Shown here: piece after piece, positions 54,618 to 64,000 of the stretch
How the letters are laid out: every line of letters starts with the position of its first letter
Numbering within the stretch: position 1 is the first letter of the stretch
DNA from: Polytrichum commune
Lineage: Eukaryota > Streptophyta > Polytrichopsida > Polytrichales > Polytrichaceae
Assembly: GCA_950295325.1 (NCBI GenBank)
Contig: OX485805.1
Span: 19,641,501-19,705,500, forward strand
Direction: 5' to 3'
Length of the DNA stretch: 64,000 nucleotides
Notes under the pieces: model-generated
The model's input: only the letters and a program-made list of their open reading frames with translations
What the model was told of the DNA's origin: nothing
Database searches by the model: none
Translations under genes and position numbers: made by a program

Positions 54618-57167
54618 ATGTCGCTGTTCGAGGTATGGAGAATTCTAAGAGCGGCTCCCATCGCAGGGTGCGGCGGTCACCCGGCAACCAACTACGTTCG
54701 AATTGCAGCAGCCACTCAGTTACAATGGAGACGAGTATCATCCACACAGGGTGCGGGGAGGTATGCACATGCTCCCGCGGCGGAAGCTCAAGAGGACGAA
54801 TCGGACGCTGAGACAGTGCAGGTGGAGTACCGAGGGAATATTTTCCGTGCGAAGAAGGGGAGTATTCTGCGGTCAGCCTTGCTACGAAATGGAGCTTCGC
54901 CTCACAATGACAAGGCTATGTATGTTAATTGCAGGTAATTTAGATCAAATGATGTGCAGAATTATGGATGCTGTTTCCTTGAGGATGTGTGAGAAAATGT
55001 AAGGTTTATGCAGCGGATAATTCTTGAGAATAGAATGGGGTGGGCATGGTGGTCACTCTCTAGTTCCTTTTGTTGTACTTGCTCTACAAGCGATCGTGGC
55101 TTTGGGATCGCTGTCTCCTTGAGGAATGTGTAAGGGATAAAAACTTATGAATCAGCTGATTAGTAGTATTCTTGAGAATGGGATGGGATGGGGTGGAGTG
55201 GGCACGAAGGTCATTTACTCTACGGGGTTTTAGTAGAACCTGGGAAGCTTGGAGCCTCACTAGAGAGAGAGAGAGTTGCGAGAAGTTGTGCTCATCGCGG
55301 TATTGCTTGCAATCCCTTCCAAATCCTCGCAGTCTAGTCCGAAGTGGGGCAGTTCAGAGAATTAGGCCTCGGTATCAGCCAAACTCTAGTTTCCTCTTGT
55401 TGTACTTGGTCAACAAGCAGTCCTGGCTTTTGAATTTTTACTTCCTTGAAGTTGTGAGAAAGAAAGAAAGACAAGATGAAATGTTGATGCAGCTGATTAG
55501 TAGCACTCCTGGTTGTTGGACTTTACTGCTGGACTTGTAATCAAGAATAGTTTGAAGGGAGATTCTTAGAGAAGATATGTATTTTGAGGTAATGCGGACC
55601 ACAAAGAAATTCTGCTTCTTCCTGCACTGACAATGTTGGCGATGGTGGGCATGGTGGTGTGTAGAGGGCTAGGAACTTGCGGTACCTGTGCGGTACAGGT
55701 GGTGGGAAAGGTGGTGCCTGAGCAATGGGGAAATCAAGAGCGGTTGCGCTTCAAACTTCCTCCTCACAACTCATCTCGAAGTGCACACCTTCGGCTTGCT
55801 TGTCAGGTGAATTTTCTTAATCAGATATATATGTCCATGGCCAAACCCTATTCTCAGAATGTGTGGTTGCAGCATTCCAGTTTGTCTGTACTTTGTGTGC
55901 TAGAAAATGGCCATTGAGTGGACCTGGCCATGGGGAAGAGATTCTACACATCATTGAACTTTGTGAACAATCTGTTGGACCATATGACAGTTTCTGAGTG
56001 AGGTGGATGTGTTTAGGGTATGGTTCACTCTAAGAAACTTTGGGTGGATATCAGTGCTTATTAGCATACTCGCAAACCGGAACAAGTTCACAAGTTCCCG
56101 ATGAGCACGTCAACAGGAGAAGGTGGAGCTGCAACATGAGTAATATGACTAACCGCAATATGATAGAAGCAGCTGTAGGCCGTCATCAGCAGGAAGAATT
56201 CCACAATGATTTAATTAACATCCCTCCTCAATAGAGTTATCAGGCTGGAATTCGGAGATTCCAGCTCGGCCAATGGTGATACTGGAATCTGGTCATTGAA
56301 TCTGTTACAAGCTTTGACAGAGGTCTTTGGTGACCTGATTCTGGTATCGCCATTGACTGAGCTGGAATCTGCACATTCCAGCGTGATCCTCTGTTGGCGA
56401 GGGATGTAATTCATGTGATGATCTGGACCGACCATCTGGAGTTGCTAGTTGAAGTTATTTTTTGGCATCAGAAAATCAATCTCCTCAAGAGCACGCTGAT
56501 TGGCGATACTGCAGCTCGATGCCATCATCCCTTGAGGTGTCCTTGCGCTGGTGCTACTTTGGATGTTATTTGGTTCGCTCTGGATTTCTTCCTGCTGATG
56601 GCTGCGTGCTGCTCCTTTGATCATCTCGTGGTCATTCATGTTGCTCATTAGCAAACTTGCAAATTGGAACAAGTTCACAAGCTATAAGTATCCGAAGCCC
56701 GGTTTTGGAGCTCTCTTGGTTAGTCAACTCTTCTGCTGATATTACGTGGAGGGATTTGCAGGTGCGAGTGGAAGAGGATCTGAAGGTAATTAAGTATAAC
56801 AAATTCTGGGGCCAGGTATTGCATGACATCCTCACTTAGTATTTCTATATAAATTGCTGTGGATATCTCACACATGAGAGATGCATATCGTGATGTTTGC
56901 TCAGTTTGAGCATCATGTGACATCAGTCACAATTGTAGTATTAGTCATCCATCTTGCAAAGCTTTTTGTTCATCCTCTCTTGAGAATACAAGATCAAGAG
57001 AGGTTCAAGTGAGTGCGCATTGACAGGATTGATGTTTTCGTGATACGCATTTGCACCTGCAGGGCGATGTGGCTTTGGGACCATTGACTGAGGATGACTT
57101 CAAGTTACCACTGGGGCAACTGGAGTACATCAATGATAGGGATCCGCCGAATGCTAAGAAAAGTTGA
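54618..57167 (+). CDS. 2Fe-2S ferredoxin-like protein, four exons, probably plastidial
   Basis: Exons: 54618-54934, 55665-55806, 56762-56815, 57063-57167 (TGA). Joins are consistent: TGC AG|A, then three phase-0 CAG borders, giving 205 residues. Residues 1-60 form a Ser/Ala/Arg-rich leader like a transit peptide (RRVSSTQGAGRYAHAPA). The fold follows: VQVEYRGNIFRAKKGSILRS, then YVNCRGLGTCGTCAVQV with the Cys-x5-Cys-x2-Cys cluster, then HLRLACQ with the fourth Cys. The C-terminus (KVIKYNKFWGQ, ..EDDFKLPLGQLEYIND) is an extension not found in photosynthetic ferredoxin. Proteins of this type with RGLGTCGTC occur in plant plastids, and the NDH subunit PnsB3 has a related CGGGGSCGTC loop. I favour an uncharacterised ferredoxin-like paralogue over PnsB3. 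An upstream in-frame ATG at 54576 would lengthen the leader, and the frame is open back to 54315. Confidence 0.85.
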
Positions 57168-58453
57168 GGTCTTTGAATCAATCTTCTTTTAAGAAGGTAT
57201 TAGATTATAGCTTTTTCAAAGAACCACTAGGAGTGAAGCGGGAACAAGGTAGAGAACATGGCAGAATGCATGCTGAGGAGTGCCCATCTTATTTGAAAGA
57301 CACTCTGCAACTTATTCTTAAGCGATCCTTGTTAGCCTGTGTATTTACAATAGAATTTTCTATTATATAGTAAACTTTGGCTACTAAAGTCTCAGCGTAT
57401 TATGAGGAATGACAGATACAGTAATTCCAGCTGTACTTCTTCAAATCGGATTGGAATGGTGCAAGAGTTTGCAGAGCATTAGAATATTATCACATGTCTA
57501 GTTGGATGCATTTTCTTTTTTGGGCGGAAGATTTGAACTGGGCAACTCGATCAGACTGGCAAATTAAAATCTCACTGCTAAGATATCATGTCCGAGTAGT
57601 TCTGAAAGGCAGGAACTCAGGAACAAATATGCACCTCAAGTGATTAAACTGTCAACATGTCTCTCAAGATATTAGCATTTCACGAGGTATAGAGGATAAA
57701 AAAGCATGCAATTTATTATCGAGTTTTTGGAGGTTTCAAGAGCTGTGACTGGGAAATAAAGTGCTGAAAAGATTTGCTTGCTTTTGAGCAAGATCTGATA
57801 ATTTGAAACCGAGTCCCATTTTGGGACTTATAAGGCCACGAAAGGGTCAAACTTTGCCTGAAGACAATTTCACAGGTCAAATTCCTAGCATATCTCTATG
57901 ACATTAATACAGGGCTACTGATAGTACTGTACTCACTCACTAAATTACGAAGACTATCCATAACCAAAAGCCCATTTCCAAATGCTCGAAACAAGTGATG
58001 AAGTCAGCAGACTCTTGAGTAACATTTATTTAAGGTGGACTGAATTCTCACTCTTGGTCCTATACAATTGATCAGAACCATCTGCATTGATATTGCCTCA
58101 CCAGGCAAATAAAATAAAGGCTTGCAATGCTAGTAAGTTCATGTTATGGCATTGGGTGAAGTACTTGCAAAGCCTCTCATAAACATTCTCTTAACCGAAT
58201 TTCTTCTTTGTCTGCAAGAGCAACCTTCGATGTCTTCATTGATAGCTACCAATTTCTGGGCGACATTAGCCGGCAAAAATTACAACTATACCACCAGAGT
58301 ATCTGATTGGAGGTATGAAGTTTTGTTTTGATGAAGTAGTGGTACAAATGTACAAAGAATGCAAATTAAAGTTGGTATCGGGCACGTTTGGGTTTAGGGT
58401 ACACCCTGACTGGCGAGGTATTTGGAGTTTTGGGTTTGGGTAGTCATCATTAT
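57168..58453. other. Convergent intergenic region
   Basis: It separates the ends of the ferredoxin-like gene (+) and the NPH3-like gene (-), so it holds both 3' untranslated regions. No repeat ends or further coding were recognised. A weak frame at 58146-58331 has no motif. Confidence 0.45.
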
Positions 58454-61400
58454 CTAAGACATAGAATGGCGTCGCTTTCTCGGCTTTCCGGAGCGAGATT
58501 CTGGATTCCCGGAGATACGTCGACTAATTGCTTGTACAGAGATGCTTGGGAGCAGCTCTCTCGAGTCTCTGCGCACAAAGGGGTTTAATTTCACAAACTT
58601 TTTCGAAACCGAGGTGAGGAACTTGCTCCCCACACTCTCCTTGTCAAGGTCTTGTTTAAAGTTGTTGTGGTCTTTCTCCAACTCCGTCAGTCGCATCCGT
58701 AAACACGCAATCTCCAGCCTGAGTTCTCGGTTCTCCTTCCGCACAGTTGTGTAATTGTCATTTGGTGACGAGTCTGCAACACGTTGAAGATTGCCAACAC
58801 TGGATGGCTTTTTTATAAGACCAGGATTTGATTGTTTGTGAGAATCCCTTGTTTCCATGTTTAAGGTCATCATAGTCCGTAAGCGCAACTGCTCAATATA
58901 AAGAACCTGAACAACAACTTGCACAGGGAGTCTCTCGTTCTGTGCAACATGTGTGCAAGCGTCTTGTGAAAGTTTTTGGCAATCCATCAACTTGCACAAA
59001 CTCCTTCGTTCCGAGTCACTTGCTGTTGGGTGTGCCTGGTGTATCAAAGAACAACAGAAGGATTATTAACTTTATTGCCATCAGAATATGATTTGAGAAC
59101 AACTCATATGATTAATCTTTTATGAACTTCAGCTCAATTTATATTATTATACTTCTTTCACAACATCTTAGTATGTAGTTTTTGGACAAGATATGAATAC
59201 ACTATGAGTTTTTAAAGTGTTGATTATCAGTGAGTCCAAACAGACCTTGGGACTAGTTCACATGGGTCCCAAGTCCCAAAGTCCCACTCATGATAGCAAG
59301 TCCCAACATGGAGGCAAAGTCCCACTTTAGAGCCTCAAGAAACCATTAAAATATGGTTCATTATCATTAAAGTCGGATCTTGATTAATTTATGAAAACAT
59401 ATTCGCGGGTCTTGTGTTGAGAGTTGGGTCAGACTTTTTGCTCAACACAAGTCTCAAGCCTCACCTCCAAAAAGTGTTGTCATGTTGACATCCATGTCAT
59501 ACTTGGGACTTAGGATTTGGGACCCGTGTGAAGTAGTAAGTCCCAACTTCCATGCTCTCAATGGTTGAGATTGCATGGATTGACCTCAAGTGACTTGTGA
59601 CTCAAGACTTGGGACACCATGTGAACCGGCCCTTAGTATACCATATTCAAACCTTGTTCATCTTAGGCAAGAATCTATAGGGGTCACTTTTGAATAAGGT
59701 TCACAATTAGGTGTAGGTACTGCATACATGATATGAAGACGTCAGATAACATAGAATGTATGCACAACATCCTGCTTATCACCATGTAGAGTACTGTTGT
59801 GCACTTGGGATGGAATGCTTAACCATAAATGGCCACAACATCCCAAAATGGGGCACTCAACTTCAGAGGATCAGATCTTGCTTTAAGAGAAGTGTTTCTT
59901 GGCAAATTGTTTTCCTAGACGTAGCTATGGAACTACTAACTTATCTTAGCAGTGAGAATTCTGTTTGCCAGTCTAATCGAGTTGGGCAGTTAAAATCTTC
60001 CTTCAAATGTCTCTTTAGGGGGTATAAAGTAAGTTAATTCCCAATGTGATCAATTTGTGAACAAAAAGAGTCAAGGAGTAGTACCTTGAGGAATATGTCA
60101 ATTGCCCTGTAGAGCCCATCATCCTGAGCTCTTGCATGGTCTGGCAGAACTTCAGAGAGCGCAATGAATTTGTCGATCTTGAGATTTGTGTCGGGTGCAA
60201 TCTCGGCTAGATAAGTGTCAACAAGATTGGCCACCTTGAGAAGCGAATTTTGCAATCGAGTTTTGTCATCGGTTTCCTTCTCGTACAGAAGATTTGGGCC
60301 ATCCTGTCAGAACAGCAAAAGTACATCAAGTTGGACACAAATCTTGCTAACATGCTTGCTCTTTACTGTTTGCACCAATATTTTTAGTATTTATCCACAA
60401 ATACTTGTACCTACCAGTGTCAAAAAGAAAGAAAGAAAGAAAATCCTTCATTGTATATCCTGAGTAGCATCCAACGAAAGTGATGTCAATCCAGCACAAG
60501 TTCATAACATTATTAAGCAGCGTGCGTTGGACCATTGGTTCACATGGATCCCAAGAATATAACCATGGGATGCTATAGCTAGTGTATATTCAGTTTATAT
60601 TCTTGGGATCCACATGAGCCAACACACATTGCTTTGTTCCAAACACTCCCTTTCTATATGCAGTCTGAAGATGAGAAGGAAAACAAGAAACATTTTCACT
60701 CTTTCTTCATTTTTAAGAGCCAATGTACTGAATACAACATTGTTGGTGATACCAATTTCTATAAAATGAAAAGTCAGAAGGTCACCAATTAGATATCTTG
60801 TGCATTGCATTGGCCAATTCCAACCTGTAAACTTGGGGTTCTGACATCCTCCCGACATCTGGTTTCCACGATTTGAAGCAAATATTGCTGATAAGACCTA
60901 GTTATTGTAGATGGGAATCATTGGATGCAGGGAAGCAACCAATCAAGAGCTCTATAGGGGTTTCCAATGTGCGTGATGGGTTGTTTTTAAAATGGGGGCA
61001 CAAACCGTGGAGAAACAACAATCTCCTATTACTCATTGGTTAATTTAACCATGTGCATCCCGGGAAGGATGCGCCACTTGCACGCGAGTTGCGAAGGAAG
61101 AGCCTCTTCGCTCACGGGCTGCTGCCATCTTTTGGTGGGGGCTCTCTGACAATGGACAGGACAAACTAGACATCACTCACACAACATGACGTTGCAAAAG
61201 GTATACATTAAGGGTGGGTTTCCGTTAGGGTTTGGGCTCAACACAACATTATTTAGCCACTTGGCTTGGTTTCAAGACCTTGGAATAAGTCAATTACATT
61301 TTGTGGGGCCTTTGAACAAAGTAAGAATATTCATTTACTATTCATATATTTAGGCTGATAGTTGGAAATTTGGGTGGAGTTATGCTCCTGACACTATTCA

Positions 61401-63665
61401 TAGGAAAAATTGCTCATTTCGGCATTATTCAATGAAAATACTATTCATAGTAGCACTACCATTGAAAATATTGACATTATTCGCAATATTCTTACTATTC
61501 ATTACTTGTATTGGCATCAATTTCTTCCAAATTTCTAAGTTTTTGATTTCCCATGAAGGATAGTGGAGGCCCATGTCAAATGCTAAGTATAGAATGGAAC
61601 ACAACCATGCACTTGAATAATGTTATGAAGAAACTTGGGGTTCTAAAACATCCCTTATGGACTTTACTTGTGGACTCAAGATTGGACCCAAGCTTCTAGA
61701 TTGGTTTCTCAAATTAGGAGCATTTTCTTGAATGGGCACCACCGAACGTGGCAGGAAAGCGATGCCACATTAGCACCACTTCATTTCTCATACCTTGGAC
61801 CTGGACTCTAATGTAAACTCTTGGGGTCCAAAAAAATTGTTGACCAATAGGATTGCTTGACTTTGAATTTTCTTTGGTCTTGGACCCTAGTGTTAACCCA
61901 TCCTAAGTGTCAACCCATAAGGTAGACGTGCCTAAATCTAACATTACAATAATCTAGACACATGTATTTGAGCGGCATTTGATTAGGTGTGAATCTAAGA
62001 ACAAACACTAAAAAAACATACATTTGAAAGAGATAGGACTATAAGCTCATAATATGCTAATCATTCTAGGCTCGATAATCAATATAATCCATGGGGACCT
62101 ATATAACCATTTAATGACCACAAGAATCTTCACTTTGATGATGACTGAAATATTCATATGAGCTCCAAAAATCATAAGGCAAATGTCTACAGCCTCGATT
62201 TGGATTTGCTGATCATCTCGCACTAATTGCACATAAATTCATATCCTACAGGACGTACACTAAGTGGGTGCAGATTGAAGAGAGAAAAGCATCCAAAAAC
62301 AACACATGACTACCTCGTTAGTTTATACCTAGTACATACCTGGACATCTCCACTGTCGTGTTGCCGCATATAACACATCACAATGCGTTTCACGATATCG
62401 CTGTCGAACAGTGTGTCTCCGGTGGTGGAGAAGGATGGAATCAACAACTCATCGAGAGTGGCTTGCTCCAGTTGCATCCCAGCCCGTCTCTCGAGCTCCA
62501 GCCGACAGGCTACCGTGGTCTCCAGGAGCAGGGAGGTGCGCAGCAAATCGAACAAGAAAGAGCACGAAACCGCGTTCCTCTCTGATGGCAGGATGCTCAC
62601 AATCGTCTCCACGAGAGCCCGCTGCTCATGCTCCATGCTTTGCGTGCCAGTGCTATTCGTCTGCAACGATGGACGTTTGCACATATTAAAGTGAGCGGGC
62701 CCTAAAACTAACTGACACTTTTGACTCTGCACCCACTTCTTGTAGGATGTGTAACATGCAACTAGTGCGAGATGATTACCAAATCCAAATCATGCCTGTA
62801 TCCATTTTCCTCGTAATTTTTGGAGCTCTTATGAATATCATATTCATTATAAGTAAAGGTTCTCTTTCTCAATAGACGGTCATATAGGTCCCCCCGCAAT
62901 TACGCTGACAGTTGAGTCTAGAATGTTAACAAATTTTCAGCACAAAGTCCAATATGTAATAAATGCATGCAAGCTTTTCAGTGTCTATTCTTAGATCCAC
63001 ACTCAACCACACACCACTTGAATATAGGTGTTTGTTTCAGATAAGTCACAGTTCAAGAAGAAAAAGTGAAGACCCCTTTGCTCCCCTGGGGGCAGTTTAT
63101 GTGGGTTTTTATCACCCATGATTGCAAGATCTTTTACATGGGTTGACGATGAATAGTGTCCACGACCACACCATTCATCAATTGTTTAGTGAAACTTGAA
63201 TTATTATTACATATAATAACTTATATCATGGTTAAATGAGCCAAAAACCTACCACTACAGTAGTATTCCCTTTCTGGAAAAGGAAGAAAAGAAAAAAACC
63301 ATCTCACATTGGGATCCCTATCAAGCAGAAGAAATTGGCTCAGGCAGTGTTTAGGTCAGCAGCACTCTACCTCAGGGTTACATTCAATGGAGAGCAGGTT
63401 CTGTCCATTCTGCCTATTGTGAATTTTCTTAAGAGCACGGTGTGCGAAGTGCATGATGGCTCCCCCTATGCTCTCGCACATCAAGCCTTTCGACCGCATC
63501 GCTGAAATTGTCCTCTGGAAAAAATTAAAGTGAAGAATGGCGAGGTCCTCAGCCCACCATTCGATTACGGGCACTTTAGGCACGTTGATTAGGGTGAGCT
63601 TTATGGTGTCTGCTATGTTAGAGGCATCGTATTCCAAACGAGGCAAACCACGTGCAAATTGGTCC
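58454..63665 (-). CDS. NPH3/RPT2-like BTB protein, C-terminal four exons (5' partial)
   Basis: Exons (5' to 3'): 63665-63371, 62660-62340, 60303-60085, 59035-58454 (TAG at 58454-58456). After the first base the phases are all 0. Exon 1 here starts GDQ FARGLPRLEY and contains VIEWWAEDLAILHFNFFQRT, the start of the NPH3 domain. Exon 2 has LVETIVSILPSERNAVSCSF and DELLIPSFSTTGDTLFDSDI. Exon 3 has YLAEIAPDTNLKIDKFIALS. Exon 4 has CKLMDCQKLSQDACTHVAQN and ERLPVQVVVQVLYIEQLRLR, then a coiled coil (KENRELRLEIACLRMRLTEL). The last residues, GKPRKRRHSMS, keep the Arg-Arg-x-Ser-x-Ser end which in Arabidopsis NPH3 is phosphorylated downstream of phototropin and binds 14-3-3. The BTB domain and start lie beyond the right edge. 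The family acts as adaptors (CUL3-associated in some cases) at the plasma membrane in blue-light responses. Confidence 0.92.
59249..59634. mobile_element. Putative MITE in an NPH3 intron
   Basis: The left part ctagttcacatgggtcccaa followed by gtcccaa pairs with the right part gacttgggacaccatgtgaa followed by ccggccc. The word aagtccca(a/c) is repeated at least five times near 59270-59330 and again near 59540. Ends are approximate and no target duplication could be set. It lies between exon 59035-58454 and exon 60303-60085. Confidence 0.5.
60500..60650. mobile_element. MITE family E hairpin, short copy (NPH3 intron)
   Basis: The left arm acattattaagcagcgtgcg followed by ttcacatggatcccaagaat pairs with the right arm attcttgggatccacatgag followed by cacattgcttt. 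The word aatataaccatgggatgc matches the core of the hairpin at 11199-11465. It is about half the length of that copy. Confidence 0.65.
61915..62260 (+). repeat. Dispersed repeat family F, copy 2 (left of NPH3 exon)
   Basis: It aligns with 11610-11950: caataatctagacacatg, gacctatataaccattta, agaatcttcactttgatg, gatcatctcgcactaattgc. It lies 80 bp left of the NPH3 exon 62660-62340. An inverted copy lies at the other side of the exon. Confidence 0.65.
62742..63035 (-). repeat. Dispersed repeat family F, copy 3, inverted (right of NPH3 exon)
   Basis: It reads in reverse orientation relative to copy 2: tgtaggatgtgtaacatgca, ctagtgcgagatgatta, ggtcatataggtcccccc and the tail cactcaaccacacaccactt. 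With 61915-62260 it forms an inverted pair around NPH3 exon 62660-62340. Confidence 0.62.
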
Positions 63666-64000
63666 CTGTAGAATGGAGAATCCAAGCATCAGAATAGGTA
63701 CCTCAAAATCCACATAATTTACAATCGTGAAAATTATATAAGATAGCTGTAGTAAAAGGGAGAACCTCTGTTAAGAAAATGGACGCTATTGGTCTCAATA
63801 TGAGAGCTTATGAAGAAGAGAATCAGAAGAAGGTAGGTATCATTTCCATATGTACCCTCAGACTTTGTGGCAAAGATGCCTAACAGTGTTCGTAAAGAAG
63901 CCATGGACAGAGTGTGGATTATTTTACTACTAGAGAATGTGGAATTCTTACATCCATAAAAAGGAACGTGTCCTATGCAACATCAAGTTGCGTTTCAACA
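63666..64000 (-). other. Intron of the NPH3-like gene
   Basis: The sequence upstream (right) of the acceptor ttctacag at 63666-63673 shows no BTB-domain coding on the minus strand. It should therefore be intron, with the BTB exons beyond the window. Confidence 0.6.

Noticed and set aside
1-64000. tRNA, rRNA, organelle insertions and LTR retrotransposons
   Set aside because: I looked for tRNA-like GGTTCRA boxes with matching arms, rRNA words, plastid gene fragments and paired LTRs, and found none that could be supported by eye.

Overview
The window reads as nuclear DNA of a land plant. Coding exons are split by long introns (100 bp to 3 kb) with GT..AG borders. The three recognisable host genes belong to plant families: PHO1-type SPX-EXS phosphate exporter, NPH3/RPT2-type BTB protein, plant 2Fe-2S ferredoxin-like protein. 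The space between them is packed with small TA- or TAA-flanked transposons. An intact-looking pogo/Tigger element and a decayed copy of a large DUF7869-like repeat family make me favour a seed-free plant (moss, lycophyte or fern). That assignment rests on memory of where such families are abundant and is not proven here.

Layout. 0.5-3.2 kb (-): decayed DUF7869-like gene. 4.0-7.2 kb (+): full-length Tigger-like element bounded by TA, transposase broken by one in-frame stop. 7.9-9.7 kb (-): internally deleted sister copy whose terminal repeat was later hit by a 371-bp MITE. 10.5-21.1 kb (-): complete 12-exon PHO1-like gene whose phases close exactly to 946 residues, with several MITEs in its introns. 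23.7-29.5 kb: gene-poor. 29.6-31.3 kb (-): multi-exon pseudogene of unknown family. 34.06-35.47 kb: ten-unit tandem array of about 137 bp, each unit centred on a long palindrome with a GGTACC core. 36.5-37.0 kb: 5'-truncated third Tigger copy. 40.2-42.3 kb (+): small two-exon gene behind a MITE and two G-boxes, with a triplicated segment in its intron. 43.2-46.2 kb and 50.6-54.3 kb: MITE-rich zones, including a transposon nested in a transposon. 54.6-57.2 kb (+): complete four-exon 2Fe-2S ferredoxin-like gene. 58.5-63.7 kb (-): last four exons of an NPH3-like gene whose 5' end lies beyond the window.

The host genes are not an operon and show no evident joint function; each stands alone. PHO1-like proteins export phosphate and sense inositol pyrophosphates through SPX. 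NPH3-like proteins act in phototropin signalling at the plasma membrane. The ferredoxin-like protein is probably plastidial. The least explained structures are the palindromic array, the hairpin cluster built on AACCGGTT near 50 kb, the inverted repeat pair bracketing one NPH3 exon, and the open chimeric reading frame in the deleted Tigger copy.
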